NCBI GenBank assembly: GCA_031119515.1
Contig: JAVHXR010000019.1
Coordinates: 1-7,121 of the forward strand
Length of the DNA stretch: 7,121 nt
Direction of reading: 5' to 3'
DNA from: Propionicimonas sp.
GTDB lineage: Bacteria > Actinomycetota > Actinomycetes > Propionibacteriales > Propionibacteriaceae
Part shown: piece by piece, positions 1 to 6,357 of the stretch
Layout of the letters: each line of letters starts with the position of its first letter
How positions within the stretch are numbered: the first letter of the stretch is position 1
Program-made: the position numbers and the translations under genes
Notes under the pieces: generated by a model
What the model was told of the DNA's origin: nothing
What the model saw: the letters and a program-made list of their open reading frames with translations, nothing else
Databases searched by the model: none

Positions 1-963
1 ATCGGCACCACCTGGATGGGCGAGTTCGCCGGCCTCGATGCCCTGGAGCCGACCCCGGCGTCGATCGACCCGGAGGCGTTCTTCCCCGGAGCCTGGCAGA
101 CCACGCAGGTCGGCGGCACCTCCTACGGCATCCCGTGGTACGTCGAGACCCGGCTGCTCTACTACCGCACCGACCTGGCCGAGCAGGCCGGGATCACCGC
201 CCCGCCGGCCGACTGGGACGGCCTGAAGACGATGGCGAAGGCGATGCAGGAGAAGGCAGGGGCGAAGTGGGGCATCAACCTGCAGGCCGGCGGCACCGGC
301 TCCTGGCAGACCGTGATGCCGTTCGCGTGGTCCAACGGCGCCCAGCTCAACGAGGGCGACCAGTGGACCTTCGACACCCCCGAGATGGCCGAAGCGGTCT
401 CCTACTACCAGAGCTTCTTCAACGAGGGCATCTCCAACAAGGCCGCCCCGGCCAACGAGACCGCCGAGCCGTCCTTCGTGGACGGCAGCCAGCCGATGTT
501 CATCTCCGGGCCCTGGATGATGAGCGCGGTCGAGACCGTCGGCGGCGACGGCTTCGCCGACAAGTACACCGTCGCGCCGATGCCGACCAAGGTGACCTCG
601 TCGTCCTTCGTCGGCGGCTCCAACTTCGCGGTCTTCAAGAACAGCCAGAACCGCGACAGCGCCTGGAAGCTGGTGCAGTGGCTGGCCGATCCCGAGGTCC
701 AGGTGAAGTGGTACCAGCTGTCCACCGACCTGCCCTCGGTGCAGTCGGCCTGGCAGGATCCGGCGCTGGCCTCCGACACCAAGCTCGCCACCTTCGGCAA
801 GCAGCTCGAGACCGCCGTCGCACCGCCGTCCTTCGCCACCTGGGAGCAGGTCGCCGCCCGCTTCGACGCCGAGCTGGAGAAGGTCACCAAGAGCGGCGCG
901 GACGTGCCGACGTCGCTGCAGACGGTCCAGTCCGAGGCCCAGTCGATCGGCACCGGCGGCTGA
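1..963 (+). CDS. Carbohydrate ABC transporter substrate-binding protein, 5' end missing
   Basis: This is the C-terminal 320 codons of an extracellular solute-binding protein of the carbohydrate uptake (CUT1, SBP_bac_1-like) type. The reading frame is open from base 1, so the gene begins left of the window; the ATG at 16 is internal. The segment opens with GTTWMGEFA, a stretch typical of this family about 100 residues into the precursor. It then has SYGIPWYVETRLLYYR (121-168), the usual hinge and sugar-facing segment, and GGSNFAVFK followed by an AWKLVQWLADPEVQ helix (about 616-702), also family hallmarks. The lipoprotein signal expected in Gram-positive relatives would be in the missing part, about 100 residues. 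The protein would capture an oligosaccharide outside the membrane and deliver it to the two permeases encoded directly downstream, one base after this stop. The sugar bound cannot be read from the sequence; the neighbouring enzymes suggest glucan oligosaccharides. Confidence 0.93.
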   Translation: MGTTWMGEFAGLDALEPTPASIDPEAFFPGAWQTTQVGGTSYGIPWYVETRLLYYRTDLAEQAGITAPPADWDGLKTMAKAMQEKAGAKWGINLQAGGTGSWQTVMPFAWSNGAQLNEGDQWTFDTPEMAEAVSYYQSFFNEGISNKAAPANETAEPSFVDGSQPMFISGPWMMSAVETVGGDGFADKYTVAPMPTKVTSSSFVGGSNFAVFKNSQNRDSAWKLVQWLADPEVQVKWYQLSTDLPSVQSAWQDPALASDTKLATFGKQLETAVAPPSFATWEQVAARFDAELEKVTKSGADVPTSLQTVQSEAQSIGTGG

Positions 964-964
964 G

Positions 965-1915
965 ATGACGACCGTCGCATCGGCCGCGCCGGCGCTGGCG
1001 CCCGCGACCGGCCCCGGTCCCGCCATCCGGCGGGGGCGGGGCCGCCGGGCCGAGGGCAGGGCGGCCTGGATCCTCGCGCTCCCGTTCACCCTGCTGTTCG
1101 CGGCCTTCACGGTCTGGCCGGTGGTGCAGTCGCTGTTCATGAGCTTCACCGACACCAGGCAGAAGGACCTTCGGACGCCCTTCCAGGTCGACTTCATCGG
1201 CCTCGAGAACTACCAGCGGGCGCTGTCCGACCCGGTGTTCCAGAAGGCTGCGGCGAACACGGCCTACTTCGTGCTCGTCGGGATGCCGCTGACGATCGCG
1301 GTGGCGCTGCTCGCCGCGGTCGCCCTCGACAAGGGGATCACCCGGCTCCGGGCGGCCTTCCGGCTCGGCTTCTACACCCCGGTGATCACGTCGATCGTCG
1401 CCGTCGCGGTGGTCTGGCGGTTCATCCTGCAGCCCGACTCGGGGCTGTTGAACACCGCCCTGGGCTGGTTCGGCATCCAGGGCCCCAACTGGCTCGGCGA
1501 CCCGCAGTGGGCGATGCCGTCGCTGATCATGATGGCGGTCTGGCGGAACTTCGGCACCGGGATGATCATCTTCCTGGCCGGGCTGCAGGGTGTGCCGCAG
1601 GCGCTGCAGGAGGCCGCCGCGATCGACGGCGCGAACGCGTGGCGACGGTTCTGGAACATCACCTTCCCGCTGCTCCGGCCGACCCTGCTGTTCGTCTGCG
1701 TGACCACGGCCATCGGCTACCTGCAGTTCTTCGAGGAGCCCTTCGTGATGACCTCGGGCGGCCCGCTGAACAGCACCATCTCGCTGTCGATGTACACCTA
1801 CAACCAGTTCGGCTTCGGCAACTACGGCCTGGCAGCCGCGATGAGCTACCTGATCTTCGTGGTCATCGCCGTCGTCACGGCGGTGCAGTTCCGGCTGCTG
1901 CGGCAGAACACCTAG
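965..1915 (+). CDS. Carbohydrate ABC transporter permease, MalF-like
   Basis: This 316-residue inner-membrane protein is the first of two permease subunits of a CUT1-type sugar importer (binding-protein-dependent transport inner membrane family, BPD_transp_1). About 34 basic, proline- and alanine-rich residues precede the first helix (about 35-58). Further hydrophobic segments lie near 98-121, 133-153, 184-208, 238-258 and 287-309, giving the usual six. The cytoplasmic EAA loop that docks on the ATPase is clear at about 216-239, with EAA at 216-218, DG at 221-222 and the FPLLRP end. The ATG starts one base after the binding-protein stop. I see no good ribosome binding site before it, so translational coupling is likely. 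Family and role are secure; the sugar is inferred from context only. Confidence 0.95.
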   Translation: MTTVASAAPALAPATGPGPAIRRGRGRRAEGRAAWILALPFTLLFAAFTVWPVVQSLFMSFTDTRQKDLRTPFQVDFIGLENYQRALSDPVFQKAAANTAYFVLVGMPLTIAVALLAAVALDKGITRLRAAFRLGFYTPVITSIVAVAVVWRFILQPDSGLLNTALGWFGIQGPNWLGDPQWAMPSLIMMAVWRNFGTGMIIFLAGLQGVPQALQEAAAIDGANAWRRFWNITFPLLRPTLLFVCVTTAIGYLQFFEEPFVMTSGGPLNSTISLSMYTYNQFGFGNYGLAAAMSYLIFVVIAVVTAVQFRLLRQNT

Positions 1916-1918
1916 GAG
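1914..1918 (+). promoter_or_regulatory. Ribosome binding site of the MalG-like permease gene
   Basis: AGGAG lies six bases before the ATG at 1925. It overlaps the TAG stop codon of the preceding permease gene (1913-1915), which links translation of the two membrane subunits and supports this start. Confidence 0.8.
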
Positions 1919-1924
1919 CCGACG

Positions 1925-2752
1925 ATGACCGGAACCCGACGTGGTGGCAGGTGGTGGACCTACCTGGCCCTCACCGTGGCACTGCTCGGCGTGATCACGC
2001 CGTTCGTGTGGATGGTGCTCGGCAGCCTGAAGAGCGAGGGCGAGCTCCGCCGCGTCCCTCCGACCTGGTGGCCCGAGAGCGCCAGCCTCGACAACTACAC
2101 CGAGCTGTTCGCCCGGCTCGACTTCGGCACCTACTTCACCAACTCCGTGGTCGTGGCCGTGGCGGTGACGGCCGGGAACCTGCTCTTCTGTTCGGCGCTC
2201 GGCTACGCCCTGGCCATGCTGGAGTTCCCCGGCAAGCGGGCGCTCCTGGTGGTCGTCCTCGGCACCTTGATGATCCCGGGCGTCGTCACCTTCGTCCCGC
2301 TGTTCGTCCTGGTGGCCAATGTCGGGCTGATCGACTCGCTGCCGGGCCTGATCCTGCCGTTCCTGGTGACCCCGTTCGGGGTGTTCCTGATGCGCCAGTT
2401 CATTCTCGGCCTGCCGCCCGACCTGCTGGACGCCGGCCGGGTCGACGGCGTGGGCGAGCTCGGGATCTTCGCCCGGATCATCCTGCCCCTGTGCGGGCCC
2501 GGGCTGGCGACCCTCGGGATCCTCACCTTCCTGGGCTCGTGGAACAACTTCCTCTGGCCGCTCGTGGTCGCCCAGTCCGAGGCGACCTACACCCTGCCGG
2601 TGGCGCTCGCGCTCTACTCCACCGGCCAGAACAACACCCAGTACGGTCTCCTGCTCGCCGGCGCGTGCGTCGTCGTCCTGCCGCTGCTGGCGGTCTTCCT
2701 CGCGTTCCAGCGGCACTTCATCGAAGGCATCGCCACCACCGGAATCAAGTGA
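1925..2752 (+). CDS. Carbohydrate ABC transporter permease, MalG-like
   Basis: This 275-residue protein is the second permease subunit of the importer and should pair with the MalF-like subunit encoded before it. It has a short basic N-terminus, a first helix at about 12-34, the DNYTELF segment and the F.TYFTNS motif typical of MalG-type permeases (55-74), then five more hydrophobic stretches. It ends in FQRHFIEGIATTGIK, the usual closing segment of this group (compare ...GLTAGAVK). The ATPase-docking loop is at about 166-192. Its normally EAA triplet reads D-A-G here (169-171), followed by the conserved DG (174-175) and ILP (186-188). This is a mild departure that some family members may share. 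A clear AGGAG precedes the ATG. No ATPase gene follows; the next gene encodes an exported enzyme. Confidence 0.95.
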   Translation: MTGTRRGGRWWTYLALTVALLGVITPFVWMVLGSLKSEGELRRVPPTWWPESASLDNYTELFARLDFGTYFTNSVVVAVAVTAGNLLFCSALGYALAMLEFPGKRALLVVVLGTLMIPGVVTFVPLFVLVANVGLIDSLPGLILPFLVTPFGVFLMRQFILGLPPDLLDAGRVDGVGELGIFARIILPLCGPGLATLGILTFLGSWNNFLWPLVVAQSEATYTLPVALALYSTGQNNTQYGLLLAGACVVVLPLLAVFLAFQRHFIEGIATTGIK

Positions 2753-2761
2753 CCTCATCCC

Positions 2762-2768
2762 GGAAGGA
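2762..2768 (+). promoter_or_regulatory. Ribosome binding site of the exported glycoamylase-type gene
   Basis: GGAAGGA lies nine bases before the ATG at 2778 in the 25-base gap after the MalG-like gene. It supports that start, which also places the twin arginine at residues 8-9, where a Tat signal needs it. I see no terminator or promoter in the gap, so the gene most likely belongs to the transporter operon. Confidence 0.7.
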
Positions 2769-2777
2769 CCCCATCCC

Positions 2778-4352
2778 ATGACCGGATCCACGATTCCCCG
2801 CCGGACGCTGCTCGCCGGCACCCTCGCCGCCGGAGCGGCCGCCGGGCTGCCCGCCGGCATCGCGTCCGCAGTGCCCGCCGGCCGTCCCGGCGCGGGGTCG
2901 GGGACACCCGACCCCCGCAGGATGCTCGGCTGGGCGAAGGCGACCTGGCGGTCCCTGGTCGCCATGACAGACCCGGGGACGGGGCTGCCGGCGGACAACA
3001 TCCCCGCCTCGCTGGCCGCCGCCGACCGCAGCGGCTACACCTCCCCGACCAACATCGGCGGCTACCTGTGGAGTGCTGTCGTCGCCCGCGAACTCGGCCT
3101 GATCAGCAGCGGCGAGTGCACCCGGCGGTGCCGGCAGACCCTGGAGACGGTCGCCCGGCTCCGGCACCACGAGCCGTCGGGGATGTTCTACAACTGGTAC
3201 GACGAGGCGACCGGAGAGGTGATCACCACCTGGCCGGGGGACGGCAGCCGGGTGTACCCGTTCCTCTCCAGCGTCGACAACGGCTGGCTCGGCACCGCGC
3301 TGTGGGTGGTGCGCAACGCCGTCCCCGGCGCGCGGAAGCTGGCCGACCGGCTGTTCTCGGCGATGCGCTGGGACATGTTCTACAACCCCGACGCTCCCCG
3401 TCCCGGCGGCCTGATGCACGGCGGCTTCTACGACGGGGAGACCCCGCCCGGCGCCTCGGTGTTCCAGGGCAACCACATCGGTGTCGGCCCGGACGTCTGG
3501 TACACCAACCACCACTACGACACCACCGTGTCGGAGACCCGGATCACCAGCTATCTCGGGATCGCCACCGGACAGGTCCCGCGACACCACTACTTCGCGA
3601 TGTGGCGCACCTTCCCGGCCAGCTGCGACTGGTCCTGGCACGAGTCGCAGCCGGTGGGGGAGACCCGCACCTACCTCGGTCTCGACGTGTACGAGGGTGC
3701 CTACCGGTACCGCGGGATGCGGATCGTCCCGGGCTGGGGCGGCAGCATGTTCGAGGAGCTGATGCCGGACGTGTTCGTCCCCGAGGCGAGCTGGGCGCCG
3801 CGGTCCTGGCGGATCAACCACCCACTCCACGTCCGCGCCCAGCGCGAGCACGGCCTCGACGAGGCGGGCTACGGCATCTGGGGCTTCTCCCCGTCCTCCA
3901 ACCCCGAGGGCGGCTACCGCGAGTACGGCGTCGACGCGCTCGGACTGAACCCGGAGGGCTACTTCTCAGACCAGGAGCGGACCAACTACGACGCAGGCTT
4001 CGGCGACTGCCGGCCGGCGACCAACCCGAACCCCGACTTCGGCGACGGCGTGGTCACCCCGCACGCCGCCTTCCTCGCGCTGGCCTACGAGCCGCGGCAG
4101 GCCTACGCCAACCTGGTGAGGCTGCAGCGGGACTACGAGGGCTACGGCGACGGCGGCTTCTTCGACGCGATCGCCGCCCGATCCGGGACGGTTGCCCGGC
4201 GCTACCTCTCCCTCGACCAGGCGATGGTGATGGGAGCGCTCGGCAACGCGATGGGACGCGACCTGCTGCGCCGGGCCTTCGCCACCGCGACGGTGGAGCG
4301 CCGGCTGCGTCCGCTGCTGGCGATGGAGCGCTTCGGAGCCGGGCTGGACTGA
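2778..4352 (+). CDS. Tat-exported glycoamylase-domain (GH144-like) glucanase, probable beta-1,2-glucanase
   Basis: This 524-residue protein starts with a Tat signal: arginines 8-9 in PRRTLLAG, an Ala/Gly-rich core, and a likely cut after ASA (residue 31). The mature part resembles the 'glycoamylase' family PF10091, an (alpha/alpha)-barrel group that includes GH144 endo-beta-1,2-glucanases and the C-terminal domain of cyclic beta-1,2-glucan synthases. Family-like segments, in order, are TSPTNIGGYLWS (88-99), FYNWYD (137-142), SSVDNGWL (164-171), WGGSMFEELMP (320-330), GIWGFSPSSNPEGGYREYG (366-384), TPHAAFLAL (427-435) and LSLDQAMVMGALGN (477-490). Acidic residues D142, E143, D167 and E326 are candidate active-site residues, by inference only. 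Cysteines 114, 118, 283 and 411 could form disulfides after export. The database name 'glucoamylase' is misleading, since characterised members act on beta-1,2-glucan. It may belong to a family related to GH144 rather than GH144 itself. Its place between an importer and a GH3 gene fits polymer breakdown outside the membrane. Confidence 0.8.
   Translation: MTGSTIPRRTLLAGTLAAGAAAGLPAGIASAVPAGRPGAGSGTPDPRRMLGWAKATWRSLVAMTDPGTGLPADNIPASLAAADRSGYTSPTNIGGYLWSAVVARELGLISSGECTRRCRQTLETVARLRHHEPSGMFYNWYDEATGEVITTWPGDGSRVYPFLSSVDNGWLGTALWVVRNAVPGARKLADRLFSAMRWDMFYNPDAPRPGGLMHGGFYDGETPPGASVFQGNHIGVGPDVWYTNHHYDTTVSETRITSYLGIATGQVPRHHYFAMWRTFPASCDWSWHESQPVGETRTYLGLDVYEGAYRYRGMRIVPGWGGSMFEELMPDVFVPEASWAPRSWRINHPLHVRAQREHGLDEAGYGIWGFSPSSNPEGGYREYGVDALGLNPEGYFSDQERTNYDAGFGDCRPATNPNPDFGDGVVTPHAAFLALAYEPRQAYANLVRLQRDYEGYGDGGFFDAIAARSGTVARRYLSLDQAMVMGALGNAMGRDLLRRAFATATVERRLRPLLAMERFGAGLD
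4231..4244. promoter_or_regulatory. Possible intragenic LacI-family (CebR-like) operator
   Basis: TGGGAGCGCTCGGC matches 11 of 14 bases of the Streptomyces CebR operator TGGGAGCGCTCCCA, including the perfect 8-base palindrome GAGCGCTC (4234-4241). It lies inside the glycoamylase-type gene, about 110 bases before the GH3 start. CebR controls cello-oligosaccharide genes and can bind inside coding regions. The match here may simply reflect Met-Gly-Ala-Leu codons in GC-rich DNA. Confidence 0.2.
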
Positions 4353-4354
4353 GC

Positions 4355-6178
4355 GTGGAGCCCCACACCCTGGTCGCCTTCGACGGTGCCCGCTACCGCG
4401 ACCTGAACCACAACGGCCGGCTCGACCCGTTCGAGGACGCCAGGCTCCCGACGGCGGCGCGGGTCGAGGACCTGCTCGGCCGGCTGGGCGTGGCCGAGAA
4501 GGCCGGGCTGATGTTCCACACGGTGATCGAGGCCGGCGCGGACGGCGGGCTGCTGACCGGGCCCGGAGCGATCAGCAAGTCCGGGACCGCCGAGGTGGTG
4601 CTCGGCAAGCACCTCAACCACTTCAACGTGCACGCCCTGCCCGAGCCGCGGCTGGCCGCGCGGTGGTCGAACAACCTCCAGCGGCTCGCCGAACGGGCGC
4701 CGCACGGCATCCCGGTCACGGTCTCGACCGACCCGCGCCACTCCTTCGTGGAGAACGCCGGGGCCTCCTTCGCGGCCCGCGGGCTGTCCCAGTGGCCCGA
4801 GCCGCTGGGGATGGCCGCGCTGCGCGACCCCGAGCGGGTCCGCCGGTTCGCCGAGGTGGTGAACGCCGAGTACCGGGCGCTGGGGATCCGGGCGGCGCTG
4901 CACCCGACCGCCGACCTCGCGACGGAGCCACGCTGGGCGCGCCAGGCCGGGACCTTCGGCCAGGATCCCGGTCTGGTGGCCCGGCTCGGCGTCGCCTACC
5001 TCGAAGGGCTGCAGCGGGGACGGGTGGGGACGGACTCGGTGGCGTGCACGACCAAGCACTTCCCCGGCGGCGGCCCCCAGGCCGGTGGCGAGGACGCCCA
5101 CTTCCCCTACGGCCGCGAGCAGGTCTACCCGGCGGCGCGGTTCGCCGACCACCTGCTGCCGTTCCGGGCGCTGATCGATGCTGGGACCTCGGGGATCATG
5201 CCGTACTACGGGATGCCGGTCGGGCTGGAGCTGGACGGCGAACCGGTCGACCCGGTCGGCTTCGGCTACAACCGGCGGATCACCTGCCGGCTGCTGCGCG
5301 ACGAGCTCGGCTTCGACGGAGTGGTGCTCAGCGACTGGGAGCTGGTCAACGACAACCACGTCGGCGAGCAGGTGCTCCCGGCCCGGGCCTGGGGGGTCGA
5401 GCACCTCGATCCGGCCAGCCGGATGGAACGCGTCCTCGACGCAGGAGTCGACCAGTTCGGGGGCGAGGAGTGCGCGGAGCTGCTGGTCGAGCTCGTCGCG
5501 TCGGGGCGCGTCGCCGAGACCAGGCTGGACGCCTCGGTGCGCCGGCTGCTGGCGGTGAAGTTCGACCTGGGGCTGTTCGACAACCCGTTCGTGGACGAGG
5601 AGGAGGCGGCAGCGGTGGTCGGCAGCGACGCGTTCGTCGCCGAGGGACGGCGTGCGCAGTCGGAATCGGTGACCGTGGTGGCCAACGACGGCCTGCTACC
5701 GCTGCTCGCAGGCGGCCGGGTGTACGCCGAGGGCTTCGACGTCGCCGGGCTGGGCGCGGCCTTCGAGCCGGTAGGCGCGCCGGAGCAGGCCGACCTGGCG
5801 ATCGTCAGGCTGGCGGCGCCCTTCGATCCCCGGTCCGACCTCTTCCTCGAGGCGTGGTTCCACCAGGGCGGGCTCGACTTCCCGCCCGGCCTCGTGGTGC
5901 GGCTGCGCCGGATCGCCGCGCACTGCCCGCTGCTCGTCGACGTGGCCTGTGACCGGCCTGCGATCCTGACCCCGCTGCTGGAGTTCAGCGCCGCGGTCAC
6001 GGTCAGCTTCGGAACCGGCGACCCCGGGTACGCCGACGCGGTGACCTCCCGGGTGCCGCCGCGGGGACGGCTGCCGTTCGACCTGCCGCGGTCGATGGAC
6101 GACGTCCGCGCCCACCCCGAGGACCTGCCCGGCTTCGACGACCCGCTGTTCCGGTTCGGCCACGGCCTGGTGCTGTGA
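4355..6178 (+). CDS. Glycoside hydrolase family 3 protein, probable cytoplasmic beta-glucosidase
   Basis: The 607-residue product is a GH3 enzyme that would release glucose from the non-reducing end of imported beta-glucosides. I chose GTG 4355, two bases after the upstream stop. The frame is open further upstream but runs through another gene, and the family-like N-terminus (FDGARYRDLNHNGRLDPFED) follows this start directly. There is no clear ribosome binding site, so coupled translation is likely. The TIM-barrel domain shows STDPRHS, ATEPRWARQAGTFGQDP and KHFPGGG (K234-H235). The nucleophile motif GFDGVVLSDW has D327 as the predicted nucleophile. The second domain runs from about 430 to the PLFRFGHGL end (GH3_C). 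E499 in LEAWFHQGG is a candidate acid/base residue, by inference. There is no signal peptide and no C-terminal FnIII-like domain, so it should act in the cytoplasm. Beta-glucosidase acting on sophorose-type sugars is favoured by context; beta-xylosidase or other GH3 activity is possible. Confidence 0.88.
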   Translation: MEPHTLVAFDGARYRDLNHNGRLDPFEDARLPTAARVEDLLGRLGVAEKAGLMFHTVIEAGADGGLLTGPGAISKSGTAEVVLGKHLNHFNVHALPEPRLAARWSNNLQRLAERAPHGIPVTVSTDPRHSFVENAGASFAARGLSQWPEPLGMAALRDPERVRRFAEVVNAEYRALGIRAALHPTADLATEPRWARQAGTFGQDPGLVARLGVAYLEGLQRGRVGTDSVACTTKHFPGGGPQAGGEDAHFPYGREQVYPAARFADHLLPFRALIDAGTSGIMPYYGMPVGLELDGEPVDPVGFGYNRRITCRLLRDELGFDGVVLSDWELVNDNHVGEQVLPARAWGVEHLDPASRMERVLDAGVDQFGGEECAELLVELVASGRVAETRLDASVRRLLAVKFDLGLFDNPFVDEEEAAAVVGSDAFVAEGRRAQSESVTVVANDGLLPLLAGGRVYAEGFDVAGLGAAFEPVGAPEQADLAIVRLAAPFDPRSDLFLEAWFHQGGLDFPPGLVVRLRRIAAHCPLLVDVACDRPAILTPLLEFSAAVTVSFGTGDPGYADAVTSRVPPRGRLPFDLPRSMDDVRAHPEDLPGFDDPLFRFGHGLVL

Positions 6179-6231
6179 GGCCCGCCGGCTGAGGGCGTTC
6201 GTGGGTGCGCGCCGCCGGCCAGCGGCGGGCC
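6179..6231 (+). terminator. Inverted repeat after the operon, possible terminator
   Basis: GGCCCGCCG (6179-6187), directly after the GH3 stop codon, is perfectly complementary to CGGCGGGCC (6223-6231), giving a 9-bp all-GC stem with a 35-base loop. Two smaller competing stems overlap the right arm: 6212-6217 with 6223-6228, and 6215-6220 with 6228-6233. No T-run follows, so this is not a classical intrinsic terminator, although actinobacterial terminators often lack one. In DNA this GC-rich such pairs can arise by chance. Confidence 0.3.
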
Positions 6232-6276
6232 GGGAGCGAAGTCTTCGGTCCGCCTCCGGCGCGCCGATCCGGCGAG

Positions 6277-6282
6277 TAGCGT
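6277..6282 (+). promoter_or_regulatory. Possible -10 box for the downstream membrane-protein gene
   Basis: TAGCGT in the context GAGTAGCGTTG matches the TAnnnT pattern common in actinobacterial vegetative promoters. It lies 75 bases before the ATG at 6358. I see no convincing -35 hexamer 16-19 bases upstream, so this is a weak call. It would give a leader of about 70 bases that contains the inverted repeat at 6292-6323. Confidence 0.22.
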
Positions 6283-6291
6283 TGCAGGCCA

Positions 6292-6323
6292 GGCCACCCG
6301 GTGGGCGTCCGTCCCCGGTGGCC
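6292..6323 (+). repeat. Imperfect inverted repeat in the leader of the membrane-protein gene
   Basis: GGCCACC (6292-6298) is complementary to GGTGGCC (6317-6323). Allowing one bulged C at about 6299, the stem extends to nine pairs, with right arm CCGGTGGCC at 6315-6323. It ends 25 bases before the ribosome binding site at 6349, so it would not itself hide that site. It could be a leader hairpin, an operator half-site pair, or chance in GC-rich DNA. Confidence 0.25.
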
Positions 6324-6348
6324 GGGCCGCGAACCGCGCGGTCGAGCT

Positions 6349-6353
6349 GGAGG
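6349..6353 (+). promoter_or_regulatory. Ribosome binding site of the membrane-protein gene
   Basis: GGAGG lies four bases before the ATG at 6358 and is among the strongest such sites in the window. It fixes the start of the last gene, whose frame has no stop before the window ends. Confidence 0.75.
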
Positions 6354-6357
6354 ACCG

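Noticed and set aside
1507..2781. A 424-codon + strand frame across both permease genes
   Set aside because: It is an out-of-frame shadow rich in Arg, Gly and Pro; the real permeases occupy other frames with full motifs.
884..3001. A 705-codon open frame on the - strand opposite the permease genes
   Set aside because: Its product is a low-complexity run of Arg, Gly, His, Asp, Glu and Gln, as expected from the reverse of GC-rich coding DNA. The + strand in the same place encodes recognisable permeases.
2778..4352. Reading the exported enzyme as a starch-cleaving glucoamylase
   Set aside because: The motifs are of the PF10091/GH144 type, not GH15 glucoamylase. The family name is historical, and characterised relatives act on beta-1,2-glucan.
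3068..4354. Upstream extension of the GH3 reading frame, which stays open from 3068
   Set aside because: This part overlaps the glycoamylase-type gene in another frame and translates to arginine-rich filler. Family-like GH3 sequence begins only after GTG 4355.
6257..6266. The 10-base palindrome CGGCGCGCCG as a stand-alone operator
   Set aside because: A GC-only palindrome of this length is expected by chance fairly often in such DNA, and no second copy was seen, so it is mentioned only within the intergenic cluster.
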